A stretch of DNA of 64,000 nt from UBA12191 sp009937185 (GTDB lineage: Bacteria > Planctomycetota > UBA8108 > UBA1146). Location of the stretch: positions 62,001 to 126,000 of the forward strand of contig CALJGL010000009.1 of NCBI GenBank assembly GCA_938075155.1, written 5' to 3'. The position numbers and the translations under genes were made by a program. Shown one piece after another: positions 7,979-18,400 of the stretch. Under the pieces are notes generated by a model. The model was not told the DNA's origin and searched no databases. It worked only from the letters and a program-made list of their open reading frames with translations. Numbering within the stretch: position 1 is the first letter of the stretch; each line of letters opens with the position of its first letter.

Positions 7979-9118
7979 ATGAACAAGTTTATACGATTGA
8001 AATTCAGTTCCCCGAGGCTCTTCCACGCCCTCATGAGCTTTTGCGGATTCCTGCTCTGTGGCGGCCTCCTGGTGTTTGCCGAACCTTTTTCTCATATTGG
8101 AAGCATGGATGACGATAAATTGAAGCCGAAGGGTCATCTCTCAAAGCAGTCAATACAACTGGAGAGATTGGCGAAAGAAGCCGGCAAGTTTTCTTGGAAA
8201 GGTGTTCTGGATTACACGATGGGTGGAGTGGATCCGGTTACTGGTGAAGTTGGATCCAAGTTCATACCGATATCCGGGACCGTGGATTCTCAGATGGTTT
8301 TTGGGAACAAGATATTACTGAGGAGATCCACTAGTTCCGGCAGCCCTTTCCTGACCTATCATTTCGATAGTTACAGAACTGATCTCAATCAATACTTCAG
8401 TATCTCTCTCGATCCAAATCAGACAGCCATTGCATACCGGTCAGGGAATTATCAAGAAGGCGATAGAGTTCTTAGAGACTATACCGGATATGTAAAAGAG
8501 AAAATTAACTTCGATACTGAAACTCGAACGCTTTCTGCCGAGGTTTTTTTGGGAGAGTCGAACACACCGTTCATTCGCATTTCTCAAGAAGAGATCCGTG
8601 GACAAGTTAAAGATCTAATGAAGGAAATCCTCACTTCGAAACTCAACCAAAATAGAATCAACAAATCGAAAGCGAGTGGGAATCCTGCCGAAAATTATTC
8701 TGACGAACACAGTCTGTTATTAAAGTTCTTTGGGAATTATGGCGATCCCGAGGGGAATGAAAAACCTCGGATTTCACGATTGCTTGCAGGGGGACGTTTC
8801 CTGTCGACTGTTAGCCTTAGCGTCGAAGATTTTCTTGAGCCGGATTCGATCTCGATCATGGGCTTTGATAGCACAAGAGGGGTGTTCCAGATGTTCATTT
8901 TGGAAAGTGAAAGCCCTAATCCCCGCTATCTAGAAGGAGATTTCGACGGCATCGTATTGACGTTCAGAGATCCCTTTGCACAAGAGAAGGACAGGTCAAA
9001 CCCAGTATTGACTTACACATTCAATGAAAAACCGGGTTACGTGGAAGAGTCCTTTGAGAGTGGCAAAAAGGTGGTCACTCATTTTGTCCCGTTAAAAAGT
9101 ATGAAGAAAAAGAGATAG
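7979..9118 (+). CDS. Secreted protein of unknown function, DUF1579-like halves
   Basis: About 379 residues. ATG 7979 is preferred to the GTG at 7916 because it gives a clean signal peptide (MNKFIRLKF... to about FAEP) with AGAGGA about 10 bases upstream. The mature protein seems to contain two related beta-rich halves, one around residues 70-190 (FSWKGVLDYTMGG) and one around 245-350 (FFGNYGD, AGGRFLSTVSLSVED, MGFDSTRGVFQMF). The second resembles DUF1579-type lipocalin-like domains; this is a weak, by-eye assignment. It is divergent from the TlpA-like gene and converges on katG. No catalytic motif is visible. Confidence 0.6.
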   Translation: MNKFIRLKFSSPRLFHALMSFCGFLLCGGLLVFAEPFSHIGSMDDDKLKPKGHLSKQSIQLERLAKEAGKFSWKGVLDYTMGGVDPVTGEVGSKFIPISGTVDSQMVFGNKILLRRSTSSGSPFLTYHFDSYRTDLNQYFSISLDPNQTAIAYRSGNYQEGDRVLRDYTGYVKEKINFDTETRTLSAEVFLGESNTPFIRISQEEIRGQVKDLMKEILTSKLNQNRINKSKASGNPAENYSDEHSLLLKFFGNYGDPEGNEKPRISRLLAGGRFLSTVSLSVEDFLEPDSISIMGFDSTRGVFQMFILESESPNPRYLEGDFDGIVLTFRDPFAQEKDRSNPVLTYTFNEKPGYVEESFESGKKVVTHFVPLKSMKKKR

Positions 9119-9181
9119 TTCCTGAAATCTAATGAAACTGTCCGAGGTAGCAGTGCTGAGGAATCGTTGTCGACCTAGGGA

Positions 9182-9222
9182 CAAAAAATCAGGTGCGTAC
9201 ATTTCCAATGTACGCACCTGAT
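9182..9222 (-). terminator. Terminator of katG
   Basis: A 16-bp perfect inverted repeat ATCAGGTGCGTACATT / AATGTACGCACCTGAT with loop TCC. On the minus strand it is followed by six T, so it ends katG transcription; the hairpin may also act weakly on the plus-strand gene ending at 9118. Confidence 0.9.
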
Positions 9223-9250
9223 CGCCATTCATTCCTTGAAGTTCAGATCA

Positions 9251-11449
9251 TTAGGCGAGGTCGAAGCGATCCGCATTCATGACCTTGTTCCAAGCAGAGA
9301 CGAAATCATTCAAGAAAATGGCTTCGGAATCGTCGGAAGCGTAAACCTCGGCGATCGCTCTCAATTGGGAGTTGGATCCAAAGATCAGATCGACAGCAGA
9401 TCCACGCCACTTTTGTTCTCCTGAGGAGCGGTCAAGACCTTCGTAGAGATGGTCACACTTGTCAGAGACTTGCCAACGAGTGCCCAGGTCGAGAAGATGA
9501 ACGAAGAAGTCATTCGTGAGTTGACCCGGCCGATCAGTGAATACTCCAAAGTCGGTTTCACCCACATTACTATTCATAACGCGAAGACCACCGACCAGAA
9601 CAGTCATCTCTGGAGCTGACAAGTTGAGCATCTGTGCTTTCTCAACTAACAATTCTTCAGATTTACGGGTGTTGGCTGCAGTGTAGTAGTTACGGAATCC
9701 GTCGGCGTTGGGTTCGAGTACCGCGAAGGATTCGACATCCGTTTGTTCCGCGGTCGCATCGGTGCGTCCGGGTGTGAACGGAACATTGATCGCTTGACCC
9801 GCATCGCTCGCTGCTTTTTCGACTCCTGCACATCCCGCTAGAACAATCAGATCTGCCATTGAGATCTTCTTTCCGCCGGTTTGTGCGTTATTGAAATCGG
9901 ATTGAACGGTTTCTAGGGATTGAAGCACATCTGCCAACTGGGTGGGGTTGTTCGATTCCCAATATTTCTGGGGAGCAAGGCGAATACGTCCACCATTTGC
10001 TCCACCACGTTTGTCAGTTCCCCTGAAGGTGGAAGCTGATGCCCAAGCGGTAGAAACCATCTGTGCGACTGAAAGCCCCGAGGCGACGAGCGAGCTCTTC
10101 AGAGCTGCAATATCGTCATTATTGATCAACTCGTGATCAACGGCGGGGACAGGGTCTTGCCAGATTTGCGCCTCTGCAGGAACTTCAGGACCAAAGCACC
10201 TGGAGATGGGCCCCATATCTCTATGGGTCAACTTGTACCAAGCGCGAGCAAATGCATCTGCGAATTGATCTGGGTTTTCATGGAATCGTTTGGAGATAGG
10301 GGCGTAGGCCGAATCTTCTCTGAGCGCGAGGTCAGTCGTGAACATCACCGGAGCGTGACGTTTGGACGGGTCATGTGCATCTGGAACTGTGCCATCAGCA
10401 TCGGCAGAAGTGGGAACCCACTGGGTTGCTCCCGCTGGGCTTTTACTTTGCTTCCACTCGTACTCGAAAAGGTTTTCGAAGTAGTTATTGTCCCACTGAA
10501 CAGGATTCGTGGTCCATGCACCCTCAAGGCCGCTGGTGATGGTATCTGCAGCGTTTCCACTTCCGTAGCTGTTCATCCAGCCCATTCCTTGGACTTCAAC
10601 AGCGGCACCTTCCGGCTCTGGTCCCACGTGGTCAGTGGGGTCTGCCGCACCGTGTGCTTTACCAAAGGTGTGGCCTCCAGCGATGAGGGCTACCGTTTCT
10701 TCGTCATTCATGGCCATGCGTCCAAAGGTTTCACGGATGTCTTTTGCTGCCGCAACAGGGTTGGGATTCCCATTGGGGCCCTCTGGATTGACGTAGATGA
10801 GGCCCATCTGTACCGCTCCAAGGTGACCCTCGAGTTCACGTTCTCCACTGTAGCGTTCGTCTCCGAGCCATTCCGTCTCCGAGCCCCAGTAGATGTCCTC
10901 TGCAGGTTCAAAGACGTCTTGTCGTCCACCTGAGAAGCCAAAGGTTTTGAACCCCATCGATTCTAGAGCACAGTTTCCAGTTAAAACCATCAAGTCTGCC
11001 CAAGAGATCTTTCGACCATATTTCTTTTTCACAGGCCAGAGCAGCATGCGGGCTTTGTCCAAGTTGGCGTTGTCAGGCCAACTGTTGAGAGGAGCGAATC
11101 GGAGTGTTCCGGACCCTGCTCCACCTCGTCCGTCCCCAATCCGGTAGGTCCCGGCACTGTGCCAGGCCATGCGAATAAAGAGGGGACCGTAGTGACCGTA
11201 GTCTGCTGGCCACCAGTCTTGGGAGGTGGTCATCACTTCGCCGATATCTGTTTTTAACTGATTCAAGTCGAGGCTGTTGAATTCCTCGACGTAGTTAAAT
11301 TCAGAGTTCATGGGACTGGATTGAGGATTGTTCTGGTTCAGAACTTTCAGGTTGAGTTGGTTGGGCCACCAGTGCTGGTTGGCATTGGAGCCGATCGCAT
11401 TGTGTTGTTCACCGCCGCCGAGGGCAGGGCATTTGCTGATATCGCTCAT
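9251..11449 (-). CDS. katG: Catalase-peroxidase KatG
   Basis: 732 residues, the normal length for this heme enzyme, which destroys hydrogen peroxide by catalase and peroxidase reactions. Distal site RMAWHSAGTYR gives R93, W96 and H97. The Trp-Tyr-Met crosslink unique to KatG can form from W96, Y219 (GLIYVNPEGP) and M245 (GRMAMNDEET). The proximal heme ligand is H260 in GGHTFGKAHG. Both the active N-terminal and the structural C-terminal peroxidase-like domains are present. The start has AGGAG close upstream. No signal peptide is visible, so a cytoplasmic location is expected. It stands alone with its own terminator; no recognisable PerR or OxyR site was found upstream. Confidence 0.97.
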   Translation of the reverse strand: MSDISKCPALGGGEQHNAIGSNANQHWWPNQLNLKVLNQNNPQSSPMNSEFNYVEEFNSLDLNQLKTDIGEVMTTSQDWWPADYGHYGPLFIRMAWHSAGTYRIGDGRGGAGSGTLRFAPLNSWPDNANLDKARMLLWPVKKKYGRKISWADLMVLTGNCALESMGFKTFGFSGGRQDVFEPAEDIYWGSETEWLGDERYSGERELEGHLGAVQMGLIYVNPEGPNGNPNPVAAAKDIRETFGRMAMNDEETVALIAGGHTFGKAHGAADPTDHVGPEPEGAAVEVQGMGWMNSYGSGNAADTITSGLEGAWTTNPVQWDNNYFENLFEYEWKQSKSPAGATQWVPTSADADGTVPDAHDPSKRHAPVMFTTDLALREDSAYAPISKRFHENPDQFADAFARAWYKLTHRDMGPISRCFGPEVPAEAQIWQDPVPAVDHELINNDDIAALKSSLVASGLSVAQMVSTAWASASTFRGTDKRGGANGGRIRLAPQKYWESNNPTQLADVLQSLETVQSDFNNAQTGGKKISMADLIVLAGCAGVEKAASDAGQAINVPFTPGRTDATAEQTDVESFAVLEPNADGFRNYYTAANTRKSEELLVEKAQMLNLSAPEMTVLVGGLRVMNSNVGETDFGVFTDRPGQLTNDFFVHLLDLGTRWQVSDKCDHLYEGLDRSSGEQKWRGSAVDLIFGSNSQLRAIAEVYASDDSEAIFLNDFVSAWNKVMNADRFDLA

Positions 11450-12127
11450 GGTTCTCCTATTACTCCTTATTAAAGTCTTTGAAACTCGGGGATTTCTCGA
11501 CAGGTCTCGGAAATCTTCAAATGCGGCCTCGTCAGGCGCTGCGCCAATAGAGAAACCGGAGGTTTCATGGCGGCCTGCTCAACGTGACTGAAATGAAGTT
11601 TCGAAGCAGCGAAAAGTCACCGTTTGGAACTTACCCGATCCCAAACAGACAAGAGCAGTCTAAATCTCGGAGACGGGATCGTCGAGTCTCATTCGGCTAG
11701 TTTTGAGCAATTACGAGGCTTCTTCCCGGAGGGGAATGTCAACTATTCAGGCCTTCAGTGAGGTCCTGCAGAGAAAGTCTGTTCTCGCTCGATCTGTATA
11801 GAGGGGCGAGAGATGGGGAAAAGGGAGTAAACAGAGGAAGCAGAGAAGATGAAATGGAGCGGATGAAGAGAGAGATCTTTTGGCGGAAGACGGGATTGAA
11901 GTGTATTGCAAGAAAAGCGGCAGGAATTACCGACCCACACGTCCATCCATCAGCGGAAACATCAGTATTAATCGTTTCATGTCGTTTCTTCAGTTGTGAA
12001 ATCGGAGGGTGAGGCTATCGAGGGTTCCGGCTGGGGAGTTTGGAGCGATGGAAAGAGCTGATCTGGAGTTGAAGTTCTTTTTCTGAAAAGGATCAAGAGG
12101 CCAGAGGCTCAGTCAAAATAAGGGAAA
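11450..12127. other. Intergenic region upstream of katG, no gene seen
   Basis: About 680 bases between the katG start and the tRNA 3' end. Short open frames on both strands lack ribosome sites and family features. The katG promoter must lie at the left edge. I see no repeats, palindromes or attachment-site-like duplication of the tRNA end. Confidence 0.5.
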
Positions 12128-12204
12128 TGGCGTCCCCGACAGGATTCGAACCTGTGACCTTCGGATTAGGAATCCGATGCTCTATCCAGCTGAGCTACGG
12201 GGAC
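12128..12204 (-). tRNA. tRNA-Arg (anticodon CCT)
   Basis: Read on the minus strand: acceptor stem GTCCCCG paired with CGGGGAC, D-arm GCTCAGCTGGATAGAGC, anticodon stem TCGGA/TCCGA with loop TTCCTAA (anticodon CCT, reading AGG) and T-arm with GGTTCGAATCC. The 3' CCA is encoded (12128-12130). The body is 74 nt plus CCA. Confidence 0.96.
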
Positions 12205-12332
12205 ATCGATGTTGTGTCATTTGTTATTTCCGTGATTGGGCAGACTATCTGTTCCCGCAATAAAGATCGAGATGAACGCTAAGTAATCTGTCAAACCTGA
12301 CCGACTTATCAATAGTGCTTCTCTACGCCATG

Positions 12333-12381
12333 TTGACAAAGGCGATCCCGTGTTGTCAAAACTTAACAATGGCAATACATT
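12333..12381 (+). promoter_or_regulatory. Candidate promoter and 7-bp inverted repeat before giant gene 1
   Basis: TTGACAA (12333-12339) and TTGTCAA (12353-12359) form an inverted repeat with a 13-base spacer. The second arm also supplies a -35-like TTGTCA (12353-12358), 17 bases from a -10-like TACATT (12376-12381). This would give a leader of about 45 bases before the ATG at 12432. Promoter and operator roles are inferred by eye only. Confidence 0.4.
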
Positions 12382-12431
12382 TAATAACTCGGGAAAAGTA
12401 TAAAACTCTTCAGACATGGGGGAGAGACCCA

Positions 12432-15400
12432 ATGAAGACATCTGTGAAAGCGGCTCTAGTAGTCGCATTGTGCCGTCGTGATTTTAGATCACTCGGATTA
12501 TTAGTTCTGTTTATCCTTGCAGTCGTGATGCCATTTGGACAAGTGTCCCGGGCTCAAACTGCAACCTGTGAGATCCCTTCTGCTAGCCTTGGCGCTGGGG
12601 CCACTCACTTGGATGCGACAGATACTTGGTTGGCCAAAGGATCAGGATCTTCAGTCGATTTGCACAAGAAGGTGAATGGGACTTGGCAGTTGGATCAATC
12701 CCTCGATCTTCTTGGGGCCTCGATCTCCTCAATGGATCTGGATGGGTCGTTACTCGCCCTCGGATTACAAAATGAGGTCAGGGTTTATAGCTTGGCTCCT
12801 GATGGTTCATGGACCGAGGAACTCTCAGTTCCGGGTGTCGCCAATGGAGATCTGGGTAGAAGCATTGGGCTTTCCGGAATTCATTTGGCGATAGGTGACC
12901 CAGCAAACAATGAGGTCAGCTTTTATTCGCGCCTGATCGATCCGACGAATAACAGTCCAATGTGGTTTTCCAGTTCCCAAAATACAGGGGATGCTGGGGG
13001 CTCTCTGGGAGATCAACTCAACTTGGTTCCTGGTTATGCGGCCTCACTGGATAGCACATCGGGAAAAGTTCAGATTTTCACGCCAGTGGGCGGAACTTCT
13101 CTCGAGTGGGAACTTGATTCGGAGTTGGTCACGACGGCGACCAGTCTCAGCCTCAATGAAGTTGGAAATACCCTTAGATTACTTCTAACAACTTCAAATG
13201 GGGGAGAGATTCATGTTCGCAATGCAAGTTGGGAACTTGAGGCTTCGCTCGGATTTTCTCCATCTGCACAAACCCATCAGGCAATTTTAGGCGACTCTAT
13301 CGCGGTTGTCTCGGTGGATTGTGGAGTGAGGGTGTACACCCTCAGCGGCGGTCTCTGGGATTCTGGAGTGAACCTTCAGGCGACAGATCTCGCCCAAGGG
13401 TGTCTCCAATTGTCAGAACTTGCGGGCGGTAAATCTGCTCCGTTAGCGCTGGATTCAGAAGGCCTGATACTTGGAACAAGCAGCCAAACGTACCAGATTA
13501 CAGAACTTACATACTTAGACTGCAATGGAAATGGTCAACCTGATCATTGTGACATTTCCGATGGATTACCCGATTGCAACAGCAACGGTATTCCAGACAG
13601 TTGTGATTTCTCAACGGGTGAAGTCGATTGTAATTCGAATGGTGTCATCGATTTCTGTGAGGTCGAAACAGGCTTAGCCGCTGATTGCAATGACAACAAC
13701 CTTCCCGATTCATGCGAAGCATCTGCAACATTTGATGTTGTGCCTCCAACGATCAGTAATATTCCTCAGGACCAGGTTTTTGAAATCCTTGCCGGAGGCG
13801 CATGTACAATTACGACAAGCTGGATAGATCCGACTGCCGAGGATCAATGTAGCGCCTCCACCATCACCAGCGACACGCCAATGGAGACCGTATTTGGTCC
13901 TGGTGTGCATATTGTGACCTACACAGCTGAAGATGTGAGTGGAAACCAGTCCTTCGCGACCTTTACGATCACGGTGAATCTCTCTGAAGCGCCCACGTTC
14001 TTGACGCAACCCACCAATATGACCGTCGGAACAAATCCTGATAGTTGTGATGCTGTGGTGATATGGGCGGCTCCTACAGTCCAAGACCAGTGTGGTGGAA
14101 ATAATGTAACGATCACTTCGAGTAGGGAAAACGGATCCGTTTTCCCTCTGGGTCAAACCATGGTGGTCATGGACGCTACTGATGTGAGTGGAAATGTAAA
14201 AAGTATTGCATTCTTGATTACAGTGGAGGATCAATCTCCTCCCGTCATTGAGCAGTTACCGAATATTGTCGCGTCTACTCTTTCTACGACATGCTCCGCA
14301 GCGGTCACCTGGGTGGATCCGATTATTCAAGATTGTTCTCCGGGAGTGACCTTTACGAAAAACTTCGGTCAGCCCTTAATCGGGCTTCCCGGAACAAGGA
14401 ACGTGATATACACGGCAACTGACGCTCAAGGCCTCAGTTCCACGATGTCGTTTTCCATTGTTGTCGTAGACGACACTCCTCCGACTCTTGTAGGTGTGCC
14501 TTCGAATATGATATTGAATACAGACCCGGGAAGTTGTGGAGCCACTGTTCTGTGGGATATTCCGACAGTTATTGATAACTGTGCTCTCGAGCTTGAGCCG
14601 ATTAGTAATTTCGATCCGCCTTCAACCTTTGGTGTTGGTGTGACGACAGTTCATTATTCTGCGCTTGATCCGTCAGGAAACGAAACAACAGCTTCCTTTA
14701 CAGTGACGGTCAATGATTTGGATACACCCGTATTCCTGGCTTCACCGGGTTCTTTGAGTGTAGCCACGACTTCAGAGTTGTGTACTGAGCCGGTTTCATG
14801 GATTCCACCTGTTGCCATCGATTGCTCAGCGAATCTTTCCTATGTTAGTACACATGAGCCGGGATCTGAATTCCCCATCGGGCAGACAGAGGTGACATAC
14901 ACCGTTTCTGACCTTGCTGGGTTTTCCTCTTCGCTTTCGTTCTCTGTGCTGGTTACAGACGGATTTGGTCCGACCTTTAGCGAGGTGCCTCAGGATATTT
15001 TCCAGAGCCCGGCTGTGGGAGCTTGCTCAGCGACAGTTTCATGGGTGGAGCCTACAGCAACCGATCTCTGTGGCGCATCAACTGTTTCATCTAATCTATC
15101 GCCTGGAGCCCTGTTCCAGGTTGGTACTACGCAAGTGGAATACACTGCAACAGATGACAGTGGCAATACCAGTATTGCCACATTCAATGTCATCGTGGCA
15201 GACGCTGCTCCTCCAGAATTTACATCGATACCAGAAAACATTGAAACCTTGACTGTATTGGGTACATGCCAAGCCCAGGTCTTCTGGACTTCGCTTGGTG
15301 CAATTGATCCCAACTGTCCAGATGCAGAGATCATTGTTACAAGCAGTCATTCACCTGGAGACTTCTTTTCCAAAGGTGTAACAACTGTGACCTATCAGGC

Positions 15401-18400
15401 TACAGCTGGACAAAGCATTGCAGAGACAAGTTTCACAGTCACAGTCAATGATATAGAGCCGCCAACTCTGTTCAACATGCCAGCAAACATCACTGTTCCA
15501 AGTACGTCTGGAACATGTCAAGCGACTGTGGCTTGGGTATTGCCTGTTGCATTCGATGAATGTGACGAAGTTGGTTTCGCAGCAAGCCATCTTCCAGGAT
15601 CGATATTCGATCTTGGTGAAACATTAGTTTCATATACCTCAACCGACCTCAGTGGAAACACTTCGACAGCATCGTTTACGATTTCGGTAGTCGACCAAGA
15701 TAATCCAGTGTTTGTCGGTGAAGCTTTAGCAAACATTAGTACAACAATTGAACCTGGATCTTGTGGCGCGACAGTGTCTTGGGATCCACCAGTGGCACTC
15801 GATGCCTGTGATTCCGAGTTGACGCTTGTGGCAACGAACGAGCCAGGCTCTGTTTTCCCTGTGGGAAATACGCTTGTCACCTACACGGCGACAGATGATT
15901 TCGGAAATTCAGATGTGACCTTCTTCAGTGTTCAGGTTGTCGATAATGAGGCACCTATCTTCGTAGGTGTGCCAGATAGCATGCAAGTTGGAGTCGATGC
16001 TGATCAGTGTGCCGCTTCAGCCAGTTGGCAAGATCCGGTACCTACTGATTGCCACGCTGTCACTGTTTCCAAAACGCATGAATCAGGATCGGTCTTTAAT
16101 CTGGGCGATACGACTGTGACCTATACTGCAACTGACGTTCTAGGGAATCAAAGTACTGCATCATTTGTCGTGACCGTCATAGACGACCGAGCGCCAGAGT
16201 TCACAGTATTCCCAGATAACATTTCTGTGACGAATGATCTGGGACGTTGTGACGCGATTGTGTCTTGGTCTGATTTGGCCGCGCTTGATTCCTGCACGGA
16301 TTCAACAATCACTCTGAGCATCGCTTCTGGTGAGGTCTTTAGTTATGGAATAACCACGGTTACTGCGACAGCAATAGACACTAATCTAAATGAGCATTCG
16401 CAAGACTTCACAGTTACGGTGACCGACTCAGAGTCGCCGTCAGTAGTCTCCGGGCCCACTTCGCCGATATTCGTCGGTAATAGTAATCAAGATTGCTCTG
16501 CCCTTGCGTCATGGACACCTCCGGAGTTCGGCGATAATTGCACGGGTGAATTAACTGTGATCTCCACAAATAATCCGGGAGATACTTTCCCTGTTGGAGA
16601 AACGCAGGTGATCTACACAGCACTGGATCCAGATTTGAATTCTCAGATATATGAGTTTTCTGTCGTTGTTCTTGATACGACCAACCCTGAGATCTTGTCT
16701 ATGCCAGAAAATGTTTCGGCAACGACACCTGTCGATTCATGCCTTGCAACAGTTTCTTGGATAGAGCCTACCGTATCTGATTGTGGTCAGGTGTCAGCAG
16801 CGAGTGATACCCCAAATGGTGGACAACTTGAAATTGGATCCCATCTGGTGACCTACACCTTTACGGACGATTCTGGGAACACCTCTGAGGCTTCATTCTT
16901 GGTGGTCGTCAATGATGGTGAGCTTCCGGCAATAGCAAACATGCCAACGAATATCACCGTGACAAACACCACTTCTGCATGTGGGGTCAATGTGATTTGG
17001 GCGGAGCCAACTACGAGTGATTGCACATTCAGTAGCCTGTCTTCAAATCATTCGATTGGCGCTCAATTCTTCATAGGAACCACCGAGGTCATTTACGTTG
17101 CCACCGATACTGCTGGTAATCAGACAACGGATAGTTTCGAGATCACGATTCTGGATGGCGAAAATCCACAGATCCTCGCAATGCCTCAAGACATTACTAT
17201 TCAGGCAGAGGTGGGGTCATGTAATGCACAAGCAGTTTGGGGCGATCCGGAACCCATCGACTGTGTATCTGCGAGTTTGACCAGTTCACACTCTTCAGGT
17301 GATCTGTTCGAAATCGGAGTCAATGTCGTTACTTACACGGCAATAGATACAAGCGGCAATCAATCCAACGCCTCCTTCACGGTTACTGTTCTGGATCAAG
17401 AAGCACCAACGATATTGAACATGCCGGATACGGTAGTTGTTTCCAACACGCCGGGCGAATGCAGCGGAATCGCGACATGGTCTGAGCCGACTGGATCAGA
17501 CTGTGCAGGTATATCAAGCCTCACTTCTGACCTTTTGTCGGGAACAGAATTCCCGGTAGGAGTCACGTCAGTGACTTATACCGTTTTGGATAATAGTGGA
17601 TTGCAATCGTCTTCAAGCTTTGACGTTATTGTTCAGGACAACGACGCACCGACGGTTCTTAATATGCCGGGAACGGTTGTCGTTCAGAATGCTCCAGGAA
17701 ACTGTGCGGGTATCGCTACATGGGATTCTCCAAGTAGCGAAGACTGTTCAGGGTCTTTCCTCAGTTCCGATTACGTATCGGGCGGAATGTTCCCACTTGG
17801 AGAAACAACAGTGACATACACTGCAACAGATGAATCCGGGAACTCTGAAGTGTCTAGTTTCTTGGTGATCGTTGAAGATGGTGAAGCACCTTTCTTCCCG
17901 AATCTTGGAACGACCATGACCTTCTTGAGTAACTCTGATTCTTGTGAGGGTACGGCAACTTGGCCGACTCCGCAGGCAGCAGATTTCTGTAGTCCGGCCA
18001 GTACGGTGACCGTGACGAGTAGTCATGAATCAGGTTCCTTATTCTCAATAGGAGATCACTCCATTGTCTTTACGGCTACAGATTCGAGCGGTAATCAGCA
18101 TGCACAGATTGTCACAGTTACGATTGTCGACAATGAAGTGCCGACAATAACGGAGATTCCTGAAGACATGGTCGGTACAGCCACTCTTGGTGAGTGCGGT
18201 GTTGTCATGACCTGGAATCCACCCACAGTTACAGATTGCACTGAAACAACTTTGTCCAGTAACTATGAATCTGGAGCACAGATTCCTGTCGGTTTAAATA
18301 CGATTGTCTACACAGCAGTAGATTCTGCAGGGAATACGAATCAGATTTCATTCTTCATCAACGTCGCAGATGCTGAGGCGCCTACGATTGAAAATATGCC

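Noticed and set aside
10133..10933. Long plus-strand open frame of 266 codons opposite katG
   Set aside because: It lies wholly antisense to a complete, highly conserved katG, has no family features and no ribosome site; it is a codon-usage shadow.
11758..12012. 84-codon open frame between katG and the tRNA
   Set aside because: No ribosome site, no domain features, and overlapping frames exist on the other strand.
11450..12204. tRNA-Arg as an integration site for a genomic island
   Set aside because: No integrase, no duplicated tRNA 3' end and no base composition shift were seen; the region at the 3' end is empty and then katG.
12315..12431. Upstream start for giant protein 1
   Set aside because: It would put 39 non-hydrophobic residues before the signal peptide and cover the candidate promoter; ATG 12432 has a good ribosome site.
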